DNA from: Planococcus soli
GTDB taxonomy: Bacteria > Bacillota > Bacilli > Bacillales_A > Planococcaceae
Assembly (NCBI RefSeq): GCF_016881065.1
Contig: NZ_WXYN01000011.1
Location: 124,270 to 188,269, forward strand
Length of the DNA stretch: 64,000 nt
Reading direction: 5' to 3'
A model generated the notes under the pieces. That model saw nothing but the letters and a program-made list of their open reading frames with translations, had not been told where the DNA came from and ran no database searches. Both the position numbers and the translations under genes were made by a program. Shown here piece by piece: positions 28,171 through 36,803 of this stretch (its first letter is position 1; the number at the start of each line of letters is the position of its first letter).

Positions 28171-29745
28171 ATGGAAAACACGATTTTCTCAATTTTGCCG
28201 CCGATTATCGCAATCGTCATGGTGCTGTTAACGCGCCGTGTATTGTTGTCATTGGGTACCGGTATTGTTGCAGCGGCTGTCATCCTGACGTGGTTTGCAC
28301 CACTCGAAGCCTTGCAGGAGCTTGTGGCATCTTTTGCAATTATCTTTTGGGACGGAGGCTTTAACGCCTACAATGTCTTTATCATTCTTTTTCTTTTGTT
28401 GCTGGGCATCATTACAGCTTTCGTCAGCTTGTCGGGTGGCAGCCATGCTTTCGCTGAATGGGCTTCGACGCGCATCAAGTCACGCAGAGGAGCTAAAGTT
28501 CTGACAGTGGCTTTAGGCATTGTCATTTTCATCGATGATTATTTTAATGCGTTGGCAGTGGGGCAAGTGGCGCGTCCAATTACGGACCGCTACAAGATTT
28601 CACGGGCTAAACTTGCTTACTTTATCGATTCGACTGCTGCACCTGTCTGTGTGGTTTCTCCAGTCTCAAGCTGGGGTGCAGCCATCATCGGCATTATCGC
28701 TACCATCTTAGCTGGTCAGACCTTTGTGGAATATTCCGCGCTGGAAGCCTTTCTTTGGATGGCACCGATGAACTTCTACGTCGTCGCTTCACTGGCCATT
28801 GTCTTTTTTGTCGCAGTCCGCGATGTCGACTTTGGCGAAATGAAAAAACACGAAGTATTGGCAATTTCCAAGGGGCAGCTTTTCGATCCGGATAAAACAA
28901 TCCCCGGTGAAATGAAGGAAGATTTCCCATCTCATTCTTATGGCCATGTTAGAGATTTATTGCTTCCGATTCTGCTGTTGATCGTCGGGACAGTAGGTGC
29001 GATGATTTGGACAGGCTACCAGAATGCCGGACAAGTCTTTGATATCTGGTTGATTTTTGAGAATACGGATGTTCCAGCTTCCTTACTCATAGGCGGTATT
29101 TTGGGTGCATTGACGTCAATCATCCTTTATGCGATGCAAATTAAAAAGAACAAAACTGCAAATGTCGGTTGGATTGGCAAAGGCATCTGGGCAGGCATCA
29201 AGTCCATGATGGGTGCAGTACTGATTCTGATATTTGCCTGGTCACTGACGTCATTGATCGGATTGCTGGAGACAGGAGCTTATTTGGCAAATGTCGTTTC
29301 TGAAGGCAATGTACCGACAGCCATTTTGCCGGTTCTTTTGTTTGTTTTAGCTGGAATCATGGCTTTCTCAACTGGAACTTCATGGGGATCATTCGGTATT
29401 CTGCTGCCGATTGCAGGAACAATTATGATCGAAGCTGATCCATCCTTGCTGCTTCCTGCTTTATCAGCTGTTTTGGCAGGAGCTGTATTCGGGGATCATT
29501 GCTCACCGATTTCTGATACGACAATCCTGTCTTCTACAGGAGCCGGGAGCAATCATATGGACCATGTCTTAACGCAGATTCCATATGCATTGACAGCTGC
29601 CGGCATTGCAGCGATAGGGTATATTGTCATAGGTTACACTGGCTCATTATTGATCTCGTTAGGCGTAGTCATAGTGGTGCTTGCTGTGCTCTTTATCGTC
29701 TGGTCACAACGTACAACTATTATTGAAAAACAACAAAATGCATAA
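28171..29745 (+). CDS. NhaC-family Na+/H+ antiporter-like transporter, probable lysine transporter
   Basis: A 524-residue protein with about 11-12 helices of the NhaC family. Typical features: VIFIDDYFNALAVGQVARPITDRYKISRAKLAYFIDSTAAP near residue 116, GTSWGSFGILLPIAGT near 405 and GDHCSPISDTTILSS near 446. Because it stands directly behind a lysine riboswitch, it is best read as the lysine transporter predicted from comparative genomics (LysW type), not a general sodium exporter. That specificity is inferred from the regulation, not from residues. AAGGAGGAG precedes the ATG. Single-gene unit with terminator. Confidence 0.85.
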   Translation: MENTIFSILPPIIAIVMVLLTRRVLLSLGTGIVAAAVILTWFAPLEALQELVASFAIIFWDGGFNAYNVFIILFLLLLGIITAFVSLSGGSHAFAEWASTRIKSRRGAKVLTVALGIVIFIDDYFNALAVGQVARPITDRYKISRAKLAYFIDSTAAPVCVVSPVSSWGAAIIGIIATILAGQTFVEYSALEAFLWMAPMNFYVVASLAIVFFVAVRDVDFGEMKKHEVLAISKGQLFDPDKTIPGEMKEDFPSHSYGHVRDLLLPILLLIVGTVGAMIWTGYQNAGQVFDIWLIFENTDVPASLLIGGILGALTSIILYAMQIKKNKTANVGWIGKGIWAGIKSMMGAVLILIFAWSLTSLIGLLETGAYLANVVSEGNVPTAILPVLLFVLAGIMAFSTGTSWGSFGILLPIAGTIMIEADPSLLLPALSAVLAGAVFGDHCSPISDTTILSSTGAGSNHMDHVLTQIPYALTAAGIAAIGYIVIGYTGSLLISLGVVIVVLAVLFIVWSQRTTIIEKQQNA

Positions 29746-29752
29746 CAGAAAG

Positions 29753-29783
29753 AAGGCAGAGAAGCTAATTCTCTGCCTTTTTA
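29753..29783 (+). terminator. Terminator after the NhaC-type gene
   Basis: AAGGCAGAGAA / TTCTCTGCCTT perfect 11-bp stem, 5-nt loop, five T. Confidence 0.9.
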
Positions 29784-29941
29784 CTTTTGCCGCAATAGTT
29801 TTTTTGAAATATATTATGAATTCATCTTTACTTTAGGGAAGCCTCTCGGTATACTATTTTTAGATTAATTAATAATCTGAAAACAAACAAAATTCCTATT
29901 TTTATGTAAATAAAATGGGATAACACAAAGGGGGAAGAGAG

Positions 29942-31462
29942 ATGGAACGTTCGCAATGGGGTACACGTGCCGGTTTTATTATGGCAGCTGTCGGCTCTGC
30001 GGTAGGTCTGGGTAACATTTGGCGTTTTCCATATGTTGCGTATGAAAATGGCGGGGGTGCATTTTTCATACCATATCTATTTGCATTATTGACTGCAGGG
30101 ATTCCGATTCTCATCTTGGAGTTTACAATTGGCCATAAGTACCGTGGTTCAGCACCGTTGTCATTCTTCAGAATGGGTGGCAAGAAATTGGAATGGCTTG
30201 GCTGGTGGGCAGTATTTGTGTCCTTTGTCATATCTGTGTACTATGCAGTAATCATCGCCTGGGCAATGCGCTATACTATATTTTCTTTCAATCAGGCATG
30301 GGGTACAGATACACAGGACTTCCTATTCAACGACTTTTTGCAGCTGACAGTTCAACCAGGACAAACTGGCGGGATTGTATGGGGCGTATTTATCCCACTT
30401 GCGTTAGTATGGATCATCACGTTGGGTATCCTGCTGGCAGGGGTCAAAAAAGGAATTGAAATGGCCAATCGGATTTTCATCCCGACTTTGGTCATCATCT
30501 TCTTCGCAGTTGTTGTTCGTGCCGTGACATTAGACGGTGCATTGGTAGGTTTGGAAGCGTTCTTCCAGCCGAACTTTGATGCCATAATGGATCCATCGGT
30601 ATGGGTTGCAGCCTATGGACATATATTCTTCAGTTTGTCTGTAGCATTTGCGATCATGATCACGTATTCAAGTTATCTGCCAAAAAAATCGGATATCACG
30701 AACAACGCCTTTATTACAGGCTTTGCCAATTCGGCATTTGAGTTATTGGCGGGTATCGGAATATTTGCAGCACTTGGATTTATGGCGGCTCAGCAAGGTG
30801 TCGCGGTTAGTGATGTAGCTACAGCCGGAGTCGGACTTGCTTTTGTGGTATTTCCGCAGATCATTAACGAGTTTCCGGGATTCAATGGCCTTTTCGGGGC
30901 AATGTTCTTCTTGTCGCTGACATTGGCAGGATTAACTTCATTGATTTCAATCACTGAAACTTATGTTGCTGGTTTCTCAGAGAAGTTCGGAATTTCCCGC
31001 AATAAATCAGTGCTCTTCGGCGGCGGTCTGGCTGCTTTAATTTCAATCCTATTCGCCACACAAGGCGGTTTGTACTTCCTGGATTTGGCAGATTACTTCA
31101 TCAACCAATTCGGTGTTGCGGCAATCGGTTTAGTGGAAGTTCTATTGGTTGTCTGGGTCTTCCGCAAAGCGGACCTGCTCAAAGGCCATGCGAACGAAAT
31201 CTCCGATATTCATTTGGGTGCGTGGTGGAAATTCAGTCTCGGCATTATCACACCAATCGTTTTGGGTTACATGATGTTCGGCTTATTGAAACTGAATATT
31301 CTACAAGAGTTTGAGACGGAGACCGGCAACTATGAAGGATATTCCGATATGTTTACCTTATCAGGCGGTGTGGCAGTCGCTGGGGCGGCAATAATTTTCG
31401 GAATTCTGTTCTCACTTGGAAAATGGCATAAGGAACAGGGAGAATATGACGAACGCAACTAA
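29942..31462 (+). CDS. Neurotransmitter:sodium symporter (NSS) family transporter
   Basis: A sodium-dependent amino-acid symporter with 12 predicted helices, 506 residues. The first helix carries the family motif GFIMAAVGSAVGLGNIWRFPY, whose unwound centre (AVGLGNIWRFP) binds sodium and substrate. It is followed after 15 bp by a tiny MetS-type subunit gene, an arrangement known from the methionine/alanine importer MetPS of corynebacteria, so methionine and alanine are plausible substrates. AGGGGGAAG precedes the ATG. The 180 bp upstream show a possible -10 but no clear promoter. Confidence 0.88.
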   Translation: MERSQWGTRAGFIMAAVGSAVGLGNIWRFPYVAYENGGGAFFIPYLFALLTAGIPILILEFTIGHKYRGSAPLSFFRMGGKKLEWLGWWAVFVSFVISVYYAVIIAWAMRYTIFSFNQAWGTDTQDFLFNDFLQLTVQPGQTGGIVWGVFIPLALVWIITLGILLAGVKKGIEMANRIFIPTLVIIFFAVVVRAVTLDGALVGLEAFFQPNFDAIMDPSVWVAAYGHIFFSLSVAFAIMITYSSYLPKKSDITNNAFITGFANSAFELLAGIGIFAALGFMAAQQGVAVSDVATAGVGLAFVVFPQIINEFPGFNGLFGAMFFLSLTLAGLTSLISITETYVAGFSEKFGISRNKSVLFGGGLAALISILFATQGGLYFLDLADYFINQFGVAAIGLVEVLLVVWVFRKADLLKGHANEISDIHLGAWWKFSLGIITPIVLGYMMFGLLKLNILQEFETETGNYEGYSDMFTLSGGVAVAGAAIIFGILFSLGKWHKEQGEYDERN

Positions 31463-31477
31463 AAGGGGGAGCTTCAT

Positions 31478-31609
31478 ATGTCTGTAAGTTCAATTATCGT
31501 CATGATTATCGGTATGGTCATCATTTGGGGTGGCCTGGCTGCAAGCATCATACATGCCGTCAGCAGCAGCAAAAAGAACAAAGCGAGAGACGCTGCCAAT
31601 AACGTATAA
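31478..31609 (+). CDS. MetS-type small subunit of the NSS transporter, 43 aa
   Basis: The frame ATG-31478 to TAA-31609 encodes 43 residues: one hydrophobic helix (SSIIVMIIGMVIIWGGLAAS) and a basic tail (SSSKKNKARD). This is the pattern of the methionine/alanine importer small subunit family, whose members sit directly after NSS genes and are needed for transport activity. AGGGGGAG stands before the ATG and overlaps no other gene. It is followed by a terminator shared with the NSS gene. The helix-plus-basic-tail layout predicts an outside N-terminus. Confidence 0.85.
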   Translation: MSVSSIIVMIIGMVIIWGGLAASIIHAVSSSKKNKARDAANNV

Positions 31610-31615
31610 TTTACG

Positions 31616-31645
31616 AGCCCGGAAACGTTTAGTTTCCGGGCTTTT
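31616..31645 (+). terminator. Terminator of the NSS-MetS operon
   Basis: AGCCCGGAAAC / GTTTCCGGGCT stem with a short loop and TTTTCT tail. Confidence 0.9.
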
Positions 31646-31752
31646 CTATGCTTTTAAAGGGAGATGCGAACTTGTGAGGAAGAAGCCTTTGTGATACATT
31701 TGGAATAGAATTGGATTCCATACATAAATCAGATAGATAGGGGACGATGTGC

Positions 31753-32676
31753 GTGTCAACTAAACAAGAACATCTCAGAAAGCCCGATTGGTTAAAGATT
31801 AAACTGAACACCAATGAAAACTATACGGATTTAAAGAAAATGATGCGGGAAAACAATCTGAATACGGTTTGTGAAGAAGCGAGATGTCCGAATATCCATG
31901 AGTGTTGGGGTACCCGAAGAACCGCAACCTTTATGATTCTTGGAGCTGTCTGTACGAGAGCTTGCCGTTTTTGTGCAGTGAAAACGGGATTGCCGAACGA
32001 ATTAGATCTGCAGGAGCCGGAACGTGTTGCAGCTTCTGTGAAAATGATGAACTTGAAGCATGCGGTTATCACTGCCGTTGCACGGGATGATTTGAAAGAT
32101 GGAGGATCGGCTGTATTTGCTGAAACAATCCGGGCAATCAAGCGAGCCAATCCGTTTACGACGATTGAGGTCCTGCCTTCTGATATGGGTGGAGTATATG
32201 AAAATCTGGAACGGCTGATGGATGCAAAACCGGATATTTTGAACCATAATATAGAGACAGTGCGCCGCTTGACACCAAGAGTCAGAGCGCGTGCTAAATA
32301 TGACCGCTCATTGGAACTGTTGAAGCGCTCAAAAGAACTGCATCCCGAGATTCCGACTAAATCATCGCTGATGATCGGCTTGGGCGAAACAAAAGAGGAA
32401 ATTATCGAAGTCATGGATGATCTGCGCGCAAATGATGTTGATATCATGACAATCGGCCAATATCTCCAGCCTACGAAAAAACATTTGAATGTACAAAAAT
32501 ATTATTCGCCAAAAGAATTCAAGGAATTCTGGGAGATTGCGATGACTAAAGGGTTTTCGCATTGCCAGGCAGGCCCTCTGGTCCGAAGCAGCTATCATGC
32601 GGACGAGCAAGTCAATGCAGCTGCCAAAGAGCGTCAGCGCCTCGGAGAAGTGCAAGCAGCTGCTACTAACAGCTAA
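31753..32676 (+). CDS. lipA: Lipoyl synthase
   Basis: A radical-SAM enzyme that inserts two sulfurs into protein-bound octanoyl groups, here on GcvH and E2 domains. The auxiliary cluster motif is [12 protein letters not shown] near residue 38 and the SAM cluster motif CTRACRFC near 67; GAVC and the C-terminal RSSYHADEQ (with the conserved RSSY) are present. Two starts are possible. GTG-31753 is 9 bases from GGGG, giving [11 protein letters not shown] as in B. subtilis LipA, and is preferred over the ATG at 31747. It starts the conserved lipA-yutD-yutE-yutF block. Confidence 0.93.
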   Translation: MSTKQEHLRKPDWLKIKLNTNENYTDLKKMMRENNLNTVCEEARCPNIHECWGTRRTATFMILGAVCTRACRFCAVKTGLPNELDLQEPERVAASVKMMNLKHAVITAVARDDLKDGGSAVFAETIRAIKRANPFTTIEVLPSDMGGVYENLERLMDAKPDILNHNIETVRRLTPRVRARAKYDRSLELLKRSKELHPEIPTKSSLMIGLGETKEEIIEVMDDLRANDVDIMTIGQYLQPTKKHLNVQKYYSPKEFKEFWEIAMTKGFSHCQAGPLVRSSYHADEQVNAAAKERQRLGEVQAAATNS

Positions 32677-32679
32677 TGG

Positions 32680-33018
32680 ATGGTGAGAAAATTGATCACA
32701 TTGGATCAGTGGAATTATGACATATTAATCGATTACCGCGAAGGATTTAAGGAAGAGGCGATTACCGCCCGTTTTAGTGAAATCCTGTCAAAATACGATT
32801 ATATTTTAGGTGACTGGGGCTACGGGCAGTTGCGGTTAAAAGGCTTTTTTGAAGACACCAACCACAAGGCGACGTATGATACCAAAATCAGCACACTGCA
32901 GGACTATCTATACGAGTATTGCAATTTCGGCTGTGCTTATTTTGTTATAAAGAAAGTTGGAAAAGCAGCTCCCCCGATTGAAGAACCCGAACAACAGACT
33001 CCCGAAGCGGACATTTGA
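32680..33018 (+). CDS. yutD: YutD family protein
   Basis: A small conserved Firmicutes protein (112 aa) with the family core YDYILGDWGYGQLRLKGFF, DTKISTLQDYLYEYCNFGCAYFV and a lone pair of cysteines (CNFGC). Function is unknown. It follows lipA by three bases. The ATG at 32680 is used here, but a GGTGAG inside the first codons would also allow the TTG at 32692; homologues align from about that point. The C-terminal proline/glutamate-rich tail (PPIEEPEQQTPEAD) is not conserved. Confidence 0.8.
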   Translation: MVRKLITLDQWNYDILIDYREGFKEEAITARFSEILSKYDYILGDWGYGQLRLKGFFEDTNHKATYDTKISTLQDYLYEYCNFGCAYFVIKKVGKAAPPIEEPEQQTPEADI

Positions 33019-33033
33019 TCCGCCGGGGGTTTT
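33000..33033 (+). terminator. Terminator overlapping the end of yutD
   Basis: CCCG..GCGGA / TCCGC..CGGG stem with a small internal loop, then six T. The 5' arm lies in the last yutD codons. Confidence 0.7.
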
Positions 33034-33100
33034 TTCATGCATTATGATATGATAAAGAAAGAAAACGAAGATTTTCAAACGCCTATTGGAGGGTATTTTT

Positions 33101-33556
33101 ATGTATTTTATTGACCGCAGCAACATTACAGAAACGATTGGGTACATGAATTCTTTATTGGAGTATTATGAAGGCCAGCAGCAATGGACTTCATTTGGCG
33201 AACAGTTGGCATTGGAGCGTATAGGTGCAAATATTATCGAGTCGATCATTGATGTCGGCAACTCGATGATTGACGGATTCATCATGCGGGACCCCGGCAG
33301 CTACGACGACATAATTGATATACTAGTGGACGAAAAAGTGATTACAAAAGAGATGGATCAGCCATTAAAGCAAGTAATTGCGTTACGGAAAATGCTGGTT
33401 CGTGAGTTTATGAAAGTGGATCAGCAGGCGATTACAACTGCAATCGACAACAACCTGGAATCTTTGAAAGCGTTCGGACCAAAAGTAGAACACTACCTCA
33501 TTCACGAACTGGGACCGGTTTCGGCATTTATTCCGGAGACAACCGATGACAACTAA
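33101..33556 (+). CDS. yutE: YutE, HepT-like (HEPN/DUF86) domain protein
   Basis: A 151-residue all-helical HEPN-type protein of the DUF86/HepT family, whose members are toxins or RNA-processing nucleases paired with MNT antitoxins. It starts with MYFIDRSNI as in B. subtilis YutE; the GGAGGG site supports ATG-33101. The catalytic HEPN signature R-x4-6-H is not intact: the expected site reads LRKMLVREFMKVD, with Arg where His is usual. There is no MNT neighbour, so a toxin role is unlikely. It overlaps yutF by 11 bp. Confidence 0.75.
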   Translation: MYFIDRSNITETIGYMNSLLEYYEGQQQWTSFGEQLALERIGANIIESIIDVGNSMIDGFIMRDPGSYDDIIDILVDEKVITKEMDQPLKQVIALRKMLVREFMKVDQQAITTAIDNNLESLKAFGPKVEHYLIHELGPVSAFIPETTDDN

Positions 33557-34319
33557 CAAAACATATGCAGCGTATTGCCTGGATTTGGATGGAACGATTT
33601 ACCGTGGAACAGAGCCGGTTGAAGAGGCTGCGGGCTTTGTAGAGCGTCTCCAGCTGCAGGGAATTGAACCATATTTCATCACCAATAATGCATCCATGAC
33701 GCAGCAGCAATTAAAGGCCAAACTGGCCGGTTTCGGAATCGATGCAAAAAAAGAGCGCATCATGTCTTCGGCCATTGCAGCTGCCAAATACATCAAACGC
33801 TGGTATCCCGAACGGTCGGTTTACATGATTGGGTCGGACGGTTTGGATCAGGCTTTGCGCCAGGAAGGGATCGAGCGGGTAGAGGAAGATGCGGGCATTG
33901 TGCTGATGGGAATCGACCGCAACATTACTTACGATAAACTGGCCGCAGCTTGCCTGGAAATCCGAAAAGGGGCGGTCTTCCTGTCGACCAATCAAGATCT
34001 GGCTTTTCCTTCAGAAAAAGGATTTTTGCCGGGAAACGGCGCTTTTACGGCCTTGGTAGCGGCTTCGACCGATGTGGATCCAGTTTATATCGGCAAACCG
34101 GAAATCCATATGCTGGAAGCGATTCAATATGAATCGGGTCTAGAAAAAAGCGAAATGGTGATGATCGGGGATAATTACGATACCGATATCCAGGCAGGAA
34201 TACGCTTTGGAATCGATACGATCCATGTCAACACCGGTGTCACCCGGATAGAGACGGTACTGGAAAAAGAACAGCCGCCGAGCTTAGCGATTGAAAATCT
34301 TAAGTTTTTGGAAGTATGA
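33546..34319 (+). CDS. yutF: HAD-superfamily phosphatase, NagD/YutF type
   Basis: A 257-residue HAD hydrolase of subclass IIA. Motif I is DLDGTIYRG near residue 13 (nucleophile Asp), motif II is ITNNAS near 44, motif III Lys lies in YIGKPE near 180, and motif IV is MIGDNYDTDIQAG near 205. The large C2 cap between motifs II and III is present. NagD-like enzymes dephosphorylate nucleotides or sugar phosphates; exact substrate unknown. It overlaps yutE by 11 bp, so the two are co-translated. Confidence 0.85.
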   Translation: MTTNKTYAAYCLDLDGTIYRGTEPVEEAAGFVERLQLQGIEPYFITNNASMTQQQLKAKLAGFGIDAKKERIMSSAIAAAKYIKRWYPERSVYMIGSDGLDQALRQEGIERVEEDAGIVLMGIDRNITYDKLAAACLEIRKGAVFLSTNQDLAFPSEKGFLPGNGAFTALVAASTDVDPVYIGKPEIHMLEAIQYESGLEKSEMVMIGDNYDTDIQAGIRFGIDTIHVNTGVTRIETVLEKEQPPSLAIENLKFLEV

Positions 34320-34363
34320 GCAAGGCTTAGCAGAGAATCTTCATTTTACGATTAATATTAAAC

Positions 34364-34389
34364 AAAAAAAAGCCGGTTTTCAACGGCTT
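34364..34389 (-). terminator. Terminator of yuzB
   Basis: On the minus strand AAGCCG / CGGCTT (8-nt loop) followed by a run of T; the stem overlaps the yuzB stop codon. It may also stop convergent yutF transcripts. Confidence 0.75.
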
Positions 34390-34624
34390 AAAATAACGGG
34401 TTTTCCTCTATGAATTTGTAGACTTTTTTTGTCAATTCATCAGTGGATTCTGCTTCGACGATTTCCCCGTTGACCAGGGCATATAGAGACTCGGAACATT
34501 TTGTGCAGTAGCTTAAACAGCCGTATTCCAAAACATCGAGATTGGGATCCCGTTCGAGTTTTTCAAAAGAATCTTGTGCGCCATTGGCAATATTACTGAT
34601 ACAAAATTCAACAATCGGTTTCAT
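34388..34624 (-). CDS. yuzB: YuzB family protein (DUF1450)
   Basis: A 78-residue protein with four cysteines at positions 8, 36, 40 and 43 ([16 protein letters not shown]). The spacing resembles thioredoxin-like [2Fe-2S] ferredoxins or a metal site. The function of the family is unknown. It is divergent from the NDH-2-like gene yutJ and shares its control region. A GAGGTGA site lies before the ATG on the minus strand. Confidence 0.8.
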   Translation of the reverse strand: MKPIVEFCISNIANGAQDSFEKLERDPNLDVLEYGCLSYCTKCSESLYALVNGEIVEAESTDELTKKVYKFIEENPLF

Positions 34625-34699
34625 TTTAAGTCACCTCACTACAACGAAATCCTACCTTTTTTCGCGGCCAGAGTCAATTAATTGATTTCTGGCTAAAGC

Positions 34700-34729
34700 A
34701 TTGTGAAAGTTATCACAATCAGCTATACT
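34700..34729 (+). promoter_or_regulatory. Promoter of yutJ overlapped by a Rex-like operator
   Basis: TTGTGA (34701-34706), 17-bp spacer, TATACT (34724-34729) form a sigma-A promoter. The palindrome ATTGTGAAAGTTATCACAAT at 34700-34719 covers the -35 box. It differs from the Rex consensus TTGTGAA-N4-TTCACAA by one base. Rex senses NADH/NAD, and NDH genes are classical Rex targets, so redox control of yutJ is likely. Confidence 0.6.
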
Positions 34730-34776
34730 CATATGTGAGAAATTGATGAGACAGACGAAATTTAAAGGAGATTTTT

Positions 34777-35844
34777 ATGCGAAAATTAGTCTTACTTGGA
34801 GGCGGCTACGGCAACATGCGAATTTTGCTTCGTTTATTGCCAGCCAACCTTCCACAGGATACCGAAATAATTTTGATTGACCGGACCCCTTTCCACAGCA
34901 TGAAGACGGAATTCTATGCCTTAGCTGCCGGCACCGAGTCAGATCATGAAGTGCGTGTCCCATTCCCGGAACACGAGCGCTTGAAGGTAGTAAACGGTGA
35001 AATACTGGAAATCGGGCTCCAGGAAAAATGTATTTTTATGGAGAATGGCGACCGCATTGCCTATGATGATCTTGTTATTGGCTTAGGCTGCGAAGACAAA
35101 TACCACAGTGTGCCTGGGGCTGATGAATTCACTTACAGCATCCAAACCATCGGCAAGTCACGCGCGACATACCAGGCATTGCTTGGTTTGCCAGCAGGCG
35201 CGGTCGTGGGTGTAGTCGGAGCGGGACTCAGCGGGATTGAATTGGCCAGTGAACTGCGGGAAAGCCGGAAAGATTTGAATATCAAGCTGTTTGACCGCAG
35301 CCCCCGGATCTTGCGTGATTTTCCAGAACGTTTGAGCAATTTTGTCCGAAAATGGTTTGAAAACAACAACGTTGATGTGGTATCCAATTCGAATATCACG
35401 CAAGTTGAACCAAAGATGCTCCACAACCATGAAGAAACGATTCCTGTAGATGCTGTTGTGTGGACAGCGGGAATCCAGCCGGTCAAGCCGGTACGCGACC
35501 TGGGACTCGAAAGCGACCTCAGCGGACGGGTAGTCATCAACCAGTACCACCAGCTGCCGAATGACGAACATGTCTATGTAGTCGGTGATTGTGCGGCATT
35601 GCCGATGGCGCCTTCTGCACAGTTGGCGGAAGAACAGGCAGAACAGATTGTCAAAGTATTGAAAGCGACATGGAAAGGCGAGGAATTGCCAGAAACCATG
35701 CCGGAAATTAAGCTGAAAGGCTTCCTTGGCTCTCTCGGCAAAAAACAGGGCTTCGCATATTTAGCAGATCGTACCGTAACAGGACGCATCGCCCGTTTAA
35801 TGAAATCAGGCGTCTTATGGATGTACAAATGGCATAACGGATAA
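34777..35844 (+). CDS. yutJ: NADH dehydrogenase-like (NDH-2 family) flavoprotein
   Basis: A 355-residue pyridine-nucleotide disulfide oxidoreductase. An N-terminal FAD-binding Rossmann motif (GGGYGNMRIL), a second NAD(P)-binding motif (GVVGAGLSGIELASELRE) near 148 and the FAD-closing VYVVGDCAALP near 267 match the type II NADH dehydrogenase family. B. subtilis YutJ is a paralogue of Ndh. The C-terminus is short and basic without a clear membrane anchor. AAAGGAGA precedes the ATG. Expression is probably under Rex-like control (see promoter). Electron acceptor not known. Confidence 0.8.
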   Translation: MRKLVLLGGGYGNMRILLRLLPANLPQDTEIILIDRTPFHSMKTEFYALAAGTESDHEVRVPFPEHERLKVVNGEILEIGLQEKCIFMENGDRIAYDDLVIGLGCEDKYHSVPGADEFTYSIQTIGKSRATYQALLGLPAGAVVGVVGAGLSGIELASELRESRKDLNIKLFDRSPRILRDFPERLSNFVRKWFENNNVDVVSNSNITQVEPKMLHNHEETIPVDAVVWTAGIQPVKPVRDLGLESDLSGRVVINQYHQLPNDEHVYVVGDCAALPMAPSAQLAEEQAEQIVKVLKATWKGEELPETMPEIKLKGFLGSLGKKQGFAYLADRTVTGRIARLMKSGVLWMYKWHNG

Positions 35845-35846
35845 CA

Positions 35847-35877
35847 AAAAAGCGCTCATCATTGAGCGCTTTTTTTA
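35847..35877. terminator. Bidirectional terminator between yutJ and yuzD
   Basis: Perfect hairpin AGCGCTCA-TCAT-TGAGCGCT flanked by A on the left and seven T on the right, so it works in both directions. Confidence 0.9.
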
Positions 35878-36201
35878 TTTCAAATCTGAAAATCCATGTT
35901 TTTCAAGTTCACGGTACACGGGCTTTAATTGGACATAGCCTTCACCGACCACTTCTCCTTCGATCAAAACAAGCGGATAAAAGAATTCGTCGTCCAATAT
36001 GCGCTGTGCATACTCCCTTTGGTGCTCGAGTGCCATAGGTTTCTCAATATCGATATAGGTAATTGAAAATGGCTGATCCTTGTATTTCCTTGAGATGGCG
36101 GCTTCCAGCCATTCATAGGTATCGACGGAAGATGGAGCATTGACGCAGCTTGCGCAGATTACATCGGTTCCGTAGACTTCAATGGATAATTCTTTCTGCA
36201 T
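35875..36201 (-). CDS. yuzD: YuzD family thioredoxin-like protein (DUF1462)
   Basis: A 108-residue thioredoxin-like fold with the redox pair CASC (Cys16/Cys19) after the strand IEVYGTDVI, and the FSITYIDIEKP and YPLVLIEGEVVGEGY strands that follow. Structures of this family exist, but function is unknown. It is divergent from nfuA with 80 bp between the starts. GGAGG precedes the ATG on the minus strand. The conserved pairing with nfuA in Bacilli suggests a role in iron-sulfur or thiol metabolism, as inference. Confidence 0.8.
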   Translation of the reverse strand: MQKELSIEVYGTDVICASCVNAPSSVDTYEWLEAAISRKYKDQPFSITYIDIEKPMALEHQREYAQRILDDEFFYPLVLIEGEVVGEGYVQLKPVYRELEKHGFSDLK

Positions 36202-36283
36202 AATTTGGTCCTCCTATAAATTCATTAGTGGCTTTTTCTCTCTAATCACATTATAATGATTATAATGAAAGGAGTCGATATAA

Positions 36284-36520
36284 ATGACTGAAGCTTTGAT
36301 TGAAGATCAAGTAATGGAAGTCTTAGATAAATTGCGTCCATTCCTTTTGCGTGACGGGGGAGACTGCGAACTTGTTGATGTAGAAGACGGGATCGTAAAA
36401 CTTCGTCTGCTCGGTGCATGCGGAAGCTGCCCAAGTTCGACAATTACATTAAAAGCAGGGATTGAACGCGCGTTAGTGGAAGAAGTTCCTGGCATCGTAG
36501 AAGTAGAACAAGTATTTTAA
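36284..36520 (+). CDS. nfuA: NifU-like Fe-S carrier
   Basis: A 78-residue single NifU C-terminal domain (YutI in B. subtilis). The cluster-binding CxxC is Cys46/Cys49 in [14 protein letters not shown], preceded by [15 protein letters not shown]. It transfers [4Fe-4S] clusters from SufBCD to targets such as LipA. GAAAGGAG precedes the ATG and an AT-rich region with TATAAT repeats lies upstream (36251-36266). A terminator follows, so it is a single-gene unit. Confidence 0.93.
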   Translation: MTEALIEDQVMEVLDKLRPFLLRDGGDCELVDVEDGIVKLRLLGACGSCPSSTITLKAGIERALVEEVPGIVEVEQVF

Positions 36521-36524
36521 TGCC

Positions 36525-36550
36525 AAGGGACCTTTTTAGGTCCCTTTTTC
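36525..36550 (+). terminator. Terminator after nfuA
   Basis: AAGGGACC / GGTCCCTT with a 6-nt loop and five T. The 250 bp between it and yutM carry no gene that I can see. Confidence 0.9.
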
Positions 36551-36803
36551 TGTATAAAATATAAACGTCTGCACTGAACTAGTAAAGTAACAAAAGAGAG
36601 CGTATGTGTCCACCTCTCCAATTAGAAAAGATGAGCAGAACGCAAAAGATTTCTGCAAAACGTCAACAGTTAAAGATTAATAGTTCAACTAAATAAAGAA
36701 GCTATTTTGCAGTGGGATAAAGTTGTCTGGGTATTTGAAGGTGGACGGCTTGAATAATAGTGGAAATAATTGCTATGATAATCCTTATAGGAAGGTGATC
36801 TAA

